From CAXXXW01 sp963665555 (lineage in GTDB: Bacteria; Pseudomonadota; Alphaproteobacteria; Thalassobaculales; Thalassobaculaceae), in contig OY762308.1 in the NCBI GenBank assembly GCA_963665555.2, positions 1,860,001-1,924,000 of the forward strand: 64,000 bases of DNA, in the 5' to 3' direction. Positions within the stretch are counted from its first letter, which is position 1. Each line of letters opens with the position of its first letter. Below, one piece after another: positions 43,332 to 51,497 of the stretch. The notes below the pieces were generated by a model. The model worked only from the letters and a program-made list of their open reading frames with translations. It did not search any database and was not told the DNA's origin. The position numbers and the translations under genes were made by a program.

Positions 43332-44254
43332 GGGGCGGCGTCCCCGCCGGCCCGGAGCGCCTCGTCGGGACAGGGGCCCCGTTCGATCTGGACGGTCGAG
43401 TAGCCGATCCCGAACCCCTCGGCCAGCGCCGCCTTGATGGCGAGCGTCGCCGCCCGCGCGTCGGCCCCCTCGTCGATCCCGGCGTGCAGCGTGGCCACCG
43501 GCGCCCGGTCGTTCAGCGCCCAGACATGGACGCGGTGGACATCGCGCAGGCCGGGCACGCCGGCCCCCATCAGCGCCGCGCGCACCGCGCCCGCGTCCGC
43601 TCCCGGCGGCGCGCCCTCGACCAGGATATGGCCGCTCTCGCGCAGCAGCCGCCAGGCGCCGCGGACCAGGATCGCCGCCACCGCGACGGCGAGCAGCGGA
43701 TCGGCCGGCCGCCAGTCGAAGGCCAGGATCAGCCCGGCCGAGACCAGGGCGCAGGCGGAGCCCAGCAGGTCCCCCAGCACATGCAGCGCGGCGCTGCGCG
43801 CGTTCAGGCCGCGCGCGTCGTGCAGCATCCGGAAGACGACGATGTTGACGGCGAGGCCGATGGCGGCGATCGCCAGCATCGGCCCCGGCAGCACCGCTTC
43901 GGGCGCGCGCAGCCGTCCGAACGCCTCGACCAGGATCCAGGCGACCAGCGGGAACAGCGCCAGCGCGTTGACGAAGGCGGCCAGCACCTGGAAGCGGTGG
44001 TAGCCGTAGGTCAGCCGGTCCGTGTCCGCGCGGCGCGACAGCCGGATCGCCCACCAGGCGAGGCCGAGCGCCGAGGCGTCGAGCAGCATGTGGCCGGCGT
44101 CGGCCAGCAGCACGATGGAGTTGGCGTACCAGCCGCCCGCCGCCTCCACCGCCGCGAAACCGGCGATCAGGAAGAACCCCCGCCCCAGCGCGCGCTCGTC
44201 GCCCGCGTGGGCGTGGCCGTCGCCGCCCGCGTGTCCCTGTCCGTGTCCGTACAT
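43274..44254 (-). CDS. Cation diffusion facilitator (zinc efflux) protein
   Basis: This 326-residue inner-membrane exporter removes Zn2+ (and perhaps Cd2+ or Co2+) by proton antiport. The N-terminus is His-rich (MYGHGQGHAGGDGHAHAGD). The transport site is the DAGHMLLDA motif in segment 2, paired with HVLGDLLGS in segment 5, the H/D combination of zinc-type CDF proteins. A C-terminal cytoplasmic domain with VHRVHVWALND follows. It converges with znuA, so zinc import and export genes overlap tail to tail. Confidence 0.92.
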   Translation of the reverse strand: MYGHGQGHAGGDGHAHAGDERALGRGFFLIAGFAAVEAAGGWYANSIVLLADAGHMLLDASALGLAWWAIRLSRRADTDRLTYGYHRFQVLAAFVNALALFPLVAWILVEAFGRLRAPEAVLPGPMLAIAAIGLAVNIVVFRMLHDARGLNARSAALHVLGDLLGSACALVSAGLILAFDWRPADPLLAVAVAAILVRGAWRLLRESGHILVEGAPPGADAGAVRAALMGAGVPGLRDVHRVHVWALNDRAPVATLHAGIDEGADARAATLAIKAALAEGFGIGYSTVQIERGPCPDEALRAGGDAAPQSRRQSPNDATRPRITAK

Positions 44255-44348
44255 AAGCGCGCCCCGCCGGCCCCCCGCCGGCCCGGACCCTAGCGCCTTT
44301 CGCCCCCCGGCGGAACCGCCGCGCGCGCCGAGGCGCCCGGCGCGCGGC

Positions 44349-44765
44349 TCAGAAGGCGCGCGTCACGCCGAGGATCGCGCCGTGGTTGCTCCAGGAGTGG
44401 ATCGGGATGTTGGACCGGCTCCGCTCGAAGGCGTAGCCGATATAGGGCGCGAAACCCTCGTACCGCAACCCGCGATGCAGCGCCTTCACGCCGAACCGCA
44501 GCGTCCGGTCGGTCCGTGGGCTTGACCGGGTTGGTTTCGGGCAGCACGGCGACGGAGGCGGAGGCGGACCAGCGCTTGCGCGCGTCGATATGCGACAGGA
44601 AGTCCTCGACCGCGTTTTCGACCGACGACGGCGGCCGGTCGGCCAGCGCCGCTTCGAACTGGCGGCGCGCGGCGTCGTCGCGCCCGGCTCGGCGGAAAAG
44701 GCGGCGGGCGCCGCGACGACGGAAACCGCCGCCGCGACGCCCGCGAGAAACGGGCCGAAACGCAC
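44349..44765 (-). pseudogene. Decayed Slam-like (DUF560) outer-membrane protein gene
   Basis: A frame from GTG at 44765 gives a clear signal peptide (VRFGPFLAGVAAAVSVVAAP). It then turns into out-of-frame Arg/Ser-rich sequence, and ends in barrel-like sequence LRFGVKALHRGLRYEGFAPY and PIHSWSNHGAILGVTRAF. The missing middle is found in the adjacent frame at about 44705-44520: RRQFEAALADRP, VEDFLSHIDARKRWSAS and VLPETNPVKPTDR. Together these match the start of the DUF560 domain and the last barrel strands of Slam proteins, which move lipoproteins to the cell surface. At least two frameshifts and a large internal deletion are needed to explain it. A repeated GACCGACCGG lies at one junction. Confidence 0.65.
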
Positions 44766-44838
44766 CGTTCGACCGGACTACTGCTTGCCGCCGGCGAACC
44801 AGCCCTTCAGCAGCCTGTCGTTGCCGACGCCGTCGGGC

Positions 44839-45696
44839 CTAGGGCAACTGGAAGGCCCAGGATTCGGTCAGCCCGGTTTTCTCGTCCGTCTTCCAGACCA
44901 CATGGAGTTCGGCGCCCACCGGCGCCGGATACATCGCCTTGCGGCCGTCCGCGCCCTCGACTTCCGTCGCGCTTTCGACGACGGTCCGGGCGCTGCCCTT
45001 CCCGACCTCCAGGGTCGTCTCGGTCCCCAGCACGCGCGAGCCGTCCGGGTCCGCGCAGATCGTGTCGAGGTCGGCGAAATCGCCATTGGGCGTCTCGTCG
45101 TAATAGAAGGTGGCCTTCCAGGAGTTCTCGCCGTCCTTCGACACGGCCCCCTCGGCGCAGCCGACGAGATGCGCGGTCGTCACGTCGCGCCTGTCCGGGT
45201 CGGAGAACATGGGCAGCGGAAAGCCCGGAACCTCGGCGAAGAACACCGCCGTGCGCCATTTGCCCTTGCCGTCGGATTCGGCGAATTTGCCCGCGCCGAC
45301 CGCCCGGTTGTTCCAGATCGCCCCTTCCGGCGCTTCGGGCGTGGGAGACGCCATGCTCGTCGTCACGGGCGCGGCGCTTGCCGGCGCGGCGGGTTTCTCG
45401 ACCGCCGCCGGTTCCGCCTCGGTCTCGGTCGCGGCGGGCGCTTCGGCGGTTTCCTTCGCCGGCTCGGTCGCGGCGGGCGCCGGGGCCGTCGCTTCGGCCT
45501 TCTCGACCGCGGGTTCCTCGGCGGCGGGCGCCGGGGCGGCCGCTTCGGCCTTTTCGACGGCCGCCGGTTTTTCGGCCGCGGCCTTGGGGGCGGGATCGGG
45601 GGCGCCGGCGGTTTGGGTTCCGCCGCCGGCGCAGGCGGCAAGCGCCGCGCCCGCCGCCAGAACGACGGCCAGGGTCAGGGTCGTTTTCGCGGTCAT
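44839..45696 (-). CDS. Putative lipoprotein with a Pro/Ala/Glu-rich linker
   Basis: This 285-residue protein has a lipobox (LAACAGGG, lipidated Cys near residue 22) and so is membrane-anchored. Residues about 25-115 form a low-complexity spacer of repeated APAAEEPAVEKAEA-like units. The C-terminal 160 residues (AIWNNRAVGAGKFAESDGKG and on) make a folded domain with three Cys and no family I recognise. The ATG at 45696 has GGAGGGACG upstream. It sits 73 bases upstream of the Slam remnant on the same strand and could be a former surface-exposed client. Confidence 0.7.
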   Translation of the reverse strand: MTAKTTLTLAVVLAAGAALAACAGGGTQTAGAPDPAPKAAAEKPAAVEKAEAAAPAPAAEEPAVEKAEATAPAPAATEPAKETAEAPAATETEAEPAAVEKPAAPASAAPVTTSMASPTPEAPEGAIWNNRAVGAGKFAESDGKGKWRTAVFFAEVPGFPLPMFSDPDRRDVTTAHLVGCAEGAVSKDGENSWKATFYYDETPNGDFADLDTICADPDGSRVLGTETTLEVGKGSARTVVESATEVEGADGRKAMYPAPVGAELHVVWKTDEKTGLTESWAFQLP

Positions 45697-46146
45697 CTCT
45701 TCGTCCCTCCTCGGGGTTGGCAAATCGCGGGCGCGCCGGGGCGGCGCGGGCCGGAAGGCGGACCCACGGAAAACGCCGCCGGCGGCGGCCGGCGGCGCGG
45801 CGCAAGGGAAAACGGGGCGCTCGAAACGCCGCGCGGCGCGCGCGAGGCGGCGCGGCGGATCGGGGATCGGGATTTGGGAGCGGCCGCCCGGAGCGGGCGG
45901 AAGAGCGCGGCTACGCTATCCGTGAACGAATGTATGGGGTGGCGGGGGGGGGGGGGGGTAAACAAGCATGAGTTGCAATCCGGCTCCCGCGCCCGGAAAG
46001 GGCCGAGGACCAGTGTGCACGATTCCCGCCCGTATGCAACGGAATCGCCGAAAAAATTTCCCCGCCGCCGCGCGCGTTGACAGGGGCGCGGGGGCGGGGG
46101 CAGGATGGGGCGGTCCGGCCGACGGCCCTGTTCCGGGAGCACGCCC
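45697..46146. other. Intergenic region with a homopolymer G tract
   Basis: This 450-base gap between divergent genes has no credible gene. It contains the G15 tract at 45944-45958, and an AT-richer stretch at 45915-46060. A TTGACA at 46077-46082 is followed 18 bases later by CAGGAT, a weak possible promoter for the aldolase operon. GC-rich inverted sequence near 45750-45840 is not well structured. Confidence 0.6.
45944..45958 (+). repeat. Homopolymer tract of 15 G
   Basis: Fifteen consecutive G (15 C on the minus strand) lie about 250 bases upstream of the lipoprotein start and 190 bases upstream of the aldolase start. It is the longest mononucleotide run noticed in the window. Such tracts slip during replication and can vary in length. 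An assembly error in the count is also possible. Confidence 0.85.
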
Positions 46147-46932
46147 ATGTCCAATATCGCGCAATTCGCCGCGCCCTCCGCGCGCGACCTTGTCGGCCCC
46201 GAAGAGTGGAAGGTCCGCGTCGATCTCGCCGCCTGTTACCGGCTGGCGGCCCATTTCGGCTGGACGGACCTGATCTACACCCACATCTCGGCGCGCGTGC
46301 CGGGGCCGGAGGAGCATTTCCTGCTCAACCCCTACGGCCTGTTCTTCGAGGAGGTGACGGCCTCCAGCCTGGTCAAGCTCGACACCGAGGGCGAGATCGT
46401 CATGGACACGCCGCACGCCGTCAACGCGGCCGGCTTCACGATCCACAGCGCGGTGCACCTGGCGCGGCCCGACGCCGGCTGCGTGATGCACACGCACACC
46501 GTCGCCGGCATGGCCGTCTCGGCCCAGAAGGACGGGCTGCTGCCGCTGGCCCAGACCTCGCTGGTTTTCGAGGGCGACCTCGCCTACCACGACTACGAGG
46601 GGGTGGCGCTGGACCTCGACGAGCGCGAAAGGCTGGCGGCCAATCTCGGCGACAGGTCGGCGATGATCCTGCGCAACCACGGGTTGCTGACCTGCGGGCG
46701 CGCGGTCGCCGACGCCTTCGTTTCGATGTACATGCTGGAGAAGGCCTGCGCGCTCCAGATCGCGGCCCAGGCCGGCGGCGGCGAACTCCTGCTCGTCCCC
46801 GACGAGGTGCGCGCGCGCACGGCGAAACAGTTCCGCCGCGATCCCGACGCCGACGGGGAGGCGCTGAACGCGCTCGCCTGGTCGGCGCTGCTGCGCCTGC
46901 TGGACCGCGAGAATCCGGGCTACGACGCCTGA
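46147..46932 (+). CDS. Class II aldolase/adducin-family protein
   Basis: This 261-residue protein has the class II aldolase fold with zinc histidines in CVMHTHTVAGMAV and in the LRNHGLLTCGR motif, plus IYTHISARVPGPE early on. Characterised members cleave sugar phosphates such as fuculose-1-phosphate, but this subgroup usually has no assigned substrate. The ATG at 46147 has GGGAGC upstream; the longer frame begins in the promoter region. It is the first gene of the hydantoin-type operon and precedes the hydantoinase by 50 bases. Confidence 0.83.
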   Translation: MSNIAQFAAPSARDLVGPEEWKVRVDLAACYRLAAHFGWTDLIYTHISARVPGPEEHFLLNPYGLFFEEVTASSLVKLDTEGEIVMDTPHAVNAAGFTIHSAVHLARPDAGCVMHTHTVAGMAVSAQKDGLLPLAQTSLVFEGDLAYHDYEGVALDLDERERLAANLGDRSAMILRNHGLLTCGRAVADAFVSMYMLEKACALQIAAQAGGGELLLVPDEVRARTAKQFRRDPDADGEALNALAWSALLRLLDRENPGYDA

Positions 46933-46982
46933 CGGCGGCGCGGGGGCGGCGGCGCGGCGGGCGCGGAACGGGGAGGCGGGCG

Positions 46983-48449
46983 GTGGACGGGTTCGACCTC
47001 ACGATCCGGGGCGGCACGGTGGTCAACGCGGCCGAGACCGCGCGCTGCGACGTGGGCGTGCGCGGCGGGCGGATCGCGGCGCTGGCCGAAAGCCTGCCGC
47101 CGGGCGCGCGCGACATCGACGCGACCGGGCGCTACGTCATGCCCGGCGGGATCGACAGCCATTGCCATATCGACCAGCGCTCCAGCGCCGGCGGGCGCAA
47201 CGCCGAGACCTTCGAGAGCGGCACGCGCTCGGCCGCCTGCGGCGGCACGACGACGATTATCTGCTTCGCCGCGCAGGAGAAGGGCGGCCGGCTGGCCCCG
47301 GTCGTCGCCGAATACGCCGAGCGGGCGCGCCAGTCCTGCATCGACTACTCCTTCCACCTGATCGTGAACGACCCGACGGACGAGGTTGTCGGCGAGGAGT
47401 TGCCCCGGCTAGTCGCGGAAGGGCACCGCTCGATCAAGCTGTTCATGACCTATCCGCGCAACCGCGTGACCGACGCGGAAATCCTGCGCGTCCTCGACGT
47501 GGCGAAACGCGAGCGGGCGCTGGTCTGCGTCCACGCCGAGAACCACGACGCGATTATGTACATGACGGAGAAGCTGCTCGCGGCCGGGCGCCACGCGACG
47601 CGCCACCACGCCTGGTGCAAGCCGCCGCTGGTCGAGCGCGAGGCCGTCCAGCGCATCGTCATGCTGGCCGAACTGGTCGACACGCCGATCCAGATCTTCC
47701 ACGTGACCTGCGAGGAGGCGGCGGAGGAGGTGCGCCGGGCGCAGCGGCGCGGCCTCAAGGTGTTCGCCGAGACCTGCCCGCAATACTTCGTGCTGACGGC
47801 GCGCGACCTCGACCGCGACCAGCGCGAGGGGGCGAAGTTCGTCTGCTCCCCGGCGCCGCGCTCGGAGGGCGACCAGGAGGCGCTGTGGGACCATGTGCGC
47901 CTCGGCACGATCGGCAACGTCACCTCCGACCACGCGCCCTACAACATCGACGAGCTGGAGGGGAAGTTCTGGGCCGGCGACAACGCGCCGTTCAGCCAGA
48001 TCGCCAACGGCGTGCCGGGGCTGGAGACGCGGATGCCGATCGTCTTCTCCGAGGGCGTGGCCAGGGGGCGGATCGACTTGCAGACCTTCGTCGCGCTGAC
48101 CTCCACCAACGCCGCGCGCCTGTTCGGCCTCTACCCGGCCAAGGGCACGATCTCGGTCGGGGCCGACGCCGACATCTGCGTGTGGGACGCCGGGCGGGAG
48201 GTGACGATCTCGCAAAGCCTGCTGCACCACGATGTCGACTACACGCCCTACGAGGGGCTGGAGGTCGTCGGCTGGCCGGCCGTCACGATCTCGCGCGGCA
48301 GGGTGGTCTGGAACGAGGGGCGGGTTTCGTGCGAACCCGGCTGGGGCCGGTTCCTGCCCCGCGGCCCCTACGACTACATCGCGCCGCGCGGCGTGCTGCC
48401 GACGCCGTTCGACCCGGTGACCCTGGAGACGCGGGAGGAGACGCGATGA
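46983..48449 (+). CDS. Dihydropyrimidinase / D-hydantoinase
   Basis: This 488-residue amidohydrolase opens cyclic amide rings (dihydropyrimidines, hydantoins) to N-carbamoyl acids. The binuclear metal site is complete: DSHCHIDQ, the carboxylated lysine of SIKLFMTYP, CVHAENHDA, IFHVTCEEAA and the Asp of TSDHAPYN. The GTG at 46983 has GGGAGGC upstream. Its stop overlaps the carbamoylase start by 4 bases (ATGA), so the two act in sequence. Whether the natural substrate is a pyrimidine or a hydantoin is open. Confidence 0.9.
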   Translation: MDGFDLTIRGGTVVNAAETARCDVGVRGGRIAALAESLPPGARDIDATGRYVMPGGIDSHCHIDQRSSAGGRNAETFESGTRSAACGGTTTIICFAAQEKGGRLAPVVAEYAERARQSCIDYSFHLIVNDPTDEVVGEELPRLVAEGHRSIKLFMTYPRNRVTDAEILRVLDVAKRERALVCVHAENHDAIMYMTEKLLAAGRHATRHHAWCKPPLVEREAVQRIVMLAELVDTPIQIFHVTCEEAAEEVRRAQRRGLKVFAETCPQYFVLTARDLDRDQREGAKFVCSPAPRSEGDQEALWDHVRLGTIGNVTSDHAPYNIDELEGKFWAGDNAPFSQIANGVPGLETRMPIVFSEGVARGRIDLQTFVALTSTNAARLFGLYPAKGTISVGADADICVWDAGREVTISQSLLHHDVDYTPYEGLEVVGWPAVTISRGRVVWNEGRVSCEPGWGRFLPRGPYDYIAPRGVLPTPFDPVTLETREETR

Positions 48450-49393
48450 GCCGCATCCTGAACGTCGGCGCGGCCCAGATGGGGCCGATCGCCCCGGACG
48501 AGAGCCGCGAGAACTGCGTCGCCCGGATGGTGGAGCTGCTGCGCCAGGCCGGCGCGCGGGGCTGCCGCCTCGTCGTGTTCCCGGAACTGGCGCTCACCAC
48601 CTTCTTCCCGCGCTACTACGAGGAGGACATCTCGCGGATGGACCCCTGGTTCGAGACCGAGATGCCGAGCGCGGCGACGCGCCCGCTGTTCGAGGCGGCG
48701 GCGGCGGCGGGGATCGGCTTCTACCTCGGTTACGCCGAACTGACGCCGGACGGCCACCGCTACAACACCTCCATCCTGGTGGACGAGGCGGGGCGGATCG
48801 CCGGCAAGTACCGCAAGGTCCACCTGCCCGGCCATTCCGAGTACGAGCCGGAACGGCCGTTCCAGCACCTGGAGAAGCGCTATTTCGAGCCGGGCGACCT
48901 CGGCTTCGGCGTGTGGCGCCAGGGCGGCGGCGTGCTCGGCATGGCGATCTGCAACGACCGGCGCTGGCCCGAAACCTACCGCGCGATGAGCCTGCGCGGC
49001 GCGGAGCTGATCGCGCTCGGCTACAACACGCCGGATGTGAACACCTCCGCCGCCGAGCCGAACCACTTGCGGATGTTCCACAACCACCTCGCGATGCAGG
49101 CCAACGCCTACATGAACGGCTGCTGGGTGGTCGGCGTCGCCAAGGCGGGGATCGAGGACGGCTGCATGTTGATCGGCGGGTCCTGCATTATCCAGCCCTC
49201 GGGCGAAATCGTCGCGCTGGCGAGCACGCTCGGCGACGAGTTGATCGTCCACGCCGCCGACCTCGACCTGTGCGAAATGCCCCGGCGGACGGTCTTTAAT
49301 TTCGCGCGCCACCGCCGGATCGAGCATTACGGCATCATCTCCGCCCAGGCCGGCGAGCGGCCGCCGCCCGAACTGGCGGAGGCGGCGGAATGA
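48446..49393 (+). CDS. N-carbamoyl-D-amino-acid hydrolase-like nitrilase-family enzyme
   Basis: This 315-residue nitrilase-superfamily amidase would remove the carbamoyl group left by the hydantoinase, giving a free amino acid, ammonia and CO2. The catalytic triad E47 (VFPELALTT), K124 (YRKVHLPGH) and C169 (AICNDRRWPE) is intact. The CNDRRWPETYR context and the AMQANAYMNGCWVV segment match D-carbamoylases. The ATG at 48446 overlaps the hydantoinase stop. With a D-hydantoinase it forms the classic two-step route. Confidence 0.9.
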   Translation: MSRILNVGAAQMGPIAPDESRENCVARMVELLRQAGARGCRLVVFPELALTTFFPRYYEEDISRMDPWFETEMPSAATRPLFEAAAAAGIGFYLGYAELTPDGHRYNTSILVDEAGRIAGKYRKVHLPGHSEYEPERPFQHLEKRYFEPGDLGFGVWRQGGGVLGMAICNDRRWPETYRAMSLRGAELIALGYNTPDVNTSAAEPNHLRMFHNHLAMQANAYMNGCWVVGVAKAGIEDGCMLIGGSCIIQPSGEIVALASTLGDELIVHAADLDLCEMPRRTVFNFARHRRIEHYGIISAQAGERPPPELAEAAE

Positions 49394-49422
49394 CGCGCGG
49401 CGGCAAACGCAAGGAGGGCGGA

Positions 49423-49866
49423 ATGCGCCGGACGCTGAAGCATCTGGCCGCCGCGCTGGCGCTGACGGCGGCGGTCGCGCTCGCCGGCGCCCAGGCGATG
49501 GCGGCGGAGCCGAAACGGGTGACGGTCTCCGGCGAGATCGTCGACACCTGGTGCACCGTCACCCAGATCATGTTCGCCTACGGTTCGGCGCACTACCAGT
49601 GCGCCGTGTGGTGCGCCATCGGCGGCATCCCGGTCTCGATCGAGGACGAGGACGGGAACATCTACGTCGTCCTTCGCGTCGAGGGCCGCGAGGGCAACGT
49701 GACGGACCCCGCCATCGTCCGCATCCAGGCCCGCCGGGCCACGGTCGAGGGCGACCTGGTCGAGCGCGACGGCGTGAAATACCTGCTCGTGAGCGAGGTG
49801 GCGGCGGACGACGCCATCGTCAACCTCACCCACGAGGACCTCGGCATCCAGCCTTTCGGGAAATGA
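49423..49866 (+). CDS. Secreted cysteine protein, unknown function
   Basis: This 147-residue protein has a signal peptide (cleaved after AMAAEP, near residue 27). The mature part carries three cysteines: C44 (IVDTWCTV), C60 and C64 (HYQCAVWCAIGGIP). After these come beta-rich segments (YVVLRVEGREGNVTDP, RATVEGDLVERDGVKYL) that suggest a small OB-like fold. The ATG at 49423 has AAGGAGG 7 bases upstream, much better than the ATG at 49390. Proteins with a DTWC...CA..CAxGGIP pattern recur in Alphaproteobacteria without a known role. Metal or redox binding is an inference. Confidence 0.72.
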   Translation: MRRTLKHLAAALALTAAVALAGAQAMAAEPKRVTVSGEIVDTWCTVTQIMFAYGSAHYQCAVWCAIGGIPVSIEDEDGNIYVVLRVEGREGNVTDPAIVRIQARRATVEGDLVERDGVKYLLVSEVAADDAIVNLTHEDLGIQPFGK

Positions 49867-49869
49867 GCC

Positions 49870-50397
49870 ATGCGCGGTTTCGCCAAGCTCGCGGCGGTTT
49901 CGGCGGCGCTCCTGCTGTGGGGCGCCGGTCCGGCCTCGGCCGCCAAGGAATGGGGCATCGACGGCGAGGAGATCGCCAGTTTCGAGGCCACGGCCGTCGA
50001 TGTGCTGTGCGAACTGACCGGCGACTGCCCGCCGGATTGCGGCGGCGGCAAGCGCCAGATGGGGCTGCTGACGGACGACGGCAAGCTCCGCCTCGCGGCC
50101 AAGAGCAACACGCTGTTCGCCGGCGCCGTGCTCGACCTGCTGCCGTGGTGCGGCCGGCGGGTCGAGGTGGACGGGCTGCTGATCCGCGCCGACGCGATGA
50201 CGCTCTACATGGTGCAGCGGCTCCGGGCGCCGGGGGCGGCCGAGTGGACGGACGCCCGCGCCTTCTCCCGCGCCTGGGCCGAGGCGAACGGCGAGACGAA
50301 CGCCAACCGCTGGTTCCGCAAGGACCCGGCGATCCGGGCGCTGATCGAGGAGTTCGGGCCGGTCGGCGTTCCGGGCGCGGAGATCCCCGAGGAGTGA
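49870..50397 (+). CDS. Secreted cysteine protein upstream of SCO1, unknown function
   Basis: This 175-residue protein begins 3 bases after the previous gene. It has a signal peptide (cleaved after PASAAK, near residue 27) and four cysteines: C47, C53 and C57 in the VLCELTGDCPPDCGGG cluster, and C94 in LLPWCGRRVEV. The C-x5-C-x3-C cluster next to glycines looks like a metal site. A helical C-terminus follows (RKDPAIRALIEEFGPVGVPG). Its stop overlaps the SCO1 gene start by 4 bases. No family name is known to me. Confidence 0.72.
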   Translation: MRGFAKLAAVSAALLLWGAGPASAAKEWGIDGEEIASFEATAVDVLCELTGDCPPDCGGGKRQMGLLTDDGKLRLAAKSNTLFAGAVLDLLPWCGRRVEVDGLLIRADAMTLYMVQRLRAPGAAEWTDARAFSRAWAEANGETNANRWFRKDPAIRALIEEFGPVGVPGAEIPEE

Positions 50398-51011
50398 GGG
50401 CGCCGCGCGCGCCGCTCGCGGCCGTCCTCGCCGCGCTGGCGCTCGCTTCGCCGGCGGGCGCGGAGCGGGCGCGGGCCGGGGAGCCGCCGCGCGCCGCCGC
50501 CGGGCCGCTCGCCGGCCTGTTCGGCGGGCCGTTCGCGCTGACCGACCACCATGGCCGGCCGGTAACGGAGCGGAGCTTCGCCGGCAAGCACATGCTGGTC
50601 TATTTCGGCTACACGAACTGCCCGGACATCTGCCCGGCGGACCTGACCGCCATCGCCGCCGCGCTCGACGACATCGGGGCGCTGGCGGACCGGCTCCACG
50701 CGCTGTTCGTCACCGTCGATCCGGCGCGCGACGACGCGGCGGCGCTGCGGGCGTTCGCGGGCGCGATCCATCCGGCGCTGCTCGGCCTGACGGGGACGGA
50801 GGCGCAGGTCGCGGCGGCCGCGCGGGCGTGGCGCGTGCACCGGCGGCGGTTCCGCGTCGAGGGCATGGCGGAGGGGGCGTACTTCGTGGACCACTCCCCC
50901 AACGCCTACCTGATGGGGCCGGACGGCGGCTTCGTCACCCTGCTGCCGCACGGAACGCCGCCGGAGCGCATCGCCGCCGTCCTGCGCAGGCGCCTGTCGG
51001 ACGGACGGTAA
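50394..51011 (+). CDS. SCO1/SenC family copper-handling protein
   Basis: This 205-residue thioredoxin-fold protein is exported by an N-terminal hydrophobic segment. It has the SCO copper motif: C76 and C80 (TNCPDICPAD) and H167 (FVDHSPNAYL), the ligands that hold Cu for cytochrome oxidase assembly. The start is GTG at 50394, overlapping the preceding stop. The three secreted genes in a row suggest joint action in the periplasm, perhaps in copper or thiol chemistry. No oxidase gene lies in the window. Confidence 0.88.
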   Translation: MRAPRAPLAAVLAALALASPAGAERARAGEPPRAAAGPLAGLFGGPFALTDHHGRPVTERSFAGKHMLVYFGYTNCPDICPADLTAIAAALDDIGALADRLHALFVTVDPARDDAAALRAFAGAIHPALLGLTGTEAQVAAAARAWRVHRRRFRVEGMAEGAYFVDHSPNAYLMGPDGGFVTLLPHGTPPERIAAVLRRRLSDGR

Positions 51012-51024
51012 CCGCCCGAGCGCG

Positions 51025-51357
51025 TCAGCAGCCGCTCTCGCAGATATTGTACTCCTCCTGGCAGTCGTCGAGGCAGTCCTCCCGGTCCGCGCCGGCCGCC
51101 GTCGGGCACAGCGCATCGCAGTTGCGCTTGTCTTCGGCGCAGTTGTCCTTGCAGGTGGTGCCCTGGTTTTGCGCCAGCAGCGTCTCCACCGCGTCTTGCG
51201 CCGGCGCGCCGCATTGCGGCGCCGCCGCGAAGCACTGCCCGCCCGCCGGCGCCTCGACCGCGGCCGGCGTCGCCTCGACCGTGTTCGCCGCCGCCGGCGC
51301 GGCCGCCAGAACCAGGACCGCCGCCAGAGCGGCCATCGTCATGAGGATGCGCGACAT
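51025..51357 (-). CDS. Small secreted cysteine-rich protein
   Basis: This 110-residue protein has a signal peptide (SRILMTMAALAAVLVLAA, cleaved near residue 24). The mature part of about 85 residues holds ten cysteines in spaced pairs, TTCKDNCAEDKRNCDALC and EDCLDDCQEEYNICESGC, with many acidic residues. The ATG at 51357 has GGGAGGGA upstream. Repeated CxxxC spacing suggests a disulfide-bonded or metal-binding helical hairpin. I do not recognise a family. It converges with the SCO1 gene, 13 bases away. Confidence 0.7.
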   Translation of the reverse strand: MSRILMTMAALAAVLVLAAAPAAANTVEATPAAVEAPAGGQCFAAAPQCGAPAQDAVETLLAQNQGTTCKDNCAEDKRNCDALCPTAAGADREDCLDDCQEEYNICESGC

Positions 51358-51497
51358 CGTTCCCTCCCTCCCCGTTACGGGCTTGCCATGTTCGCCGTGC
51401 ATGTTGGGGGGATTTTTCGCGTCCGTAAAGACACTATTCGGAGTGTCCCGCGAAAAGGGCCGCGCCCGGCCTTGGGCCGGCGCCCTTGCCCTCCTGG

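Noticed and set aside
44766..44838. Short in-frame sequence PDGVGNDRLLKGWFAGGKQ before a stop, between the lipoprotein and the Slam remnant
   Set aside because: It looks protein-like, but has no start, no clear family and is too short to assign; it may be part of the decayed locus.
44266..45943. Other long GC-rich frames around the lipoprotein (for example 44590-46080 plus)
   Set aside because: They show repetitive Gly/Arg-rich sequence that mirrors the lipoprotein linker and have no signal, domain or ribosome site.
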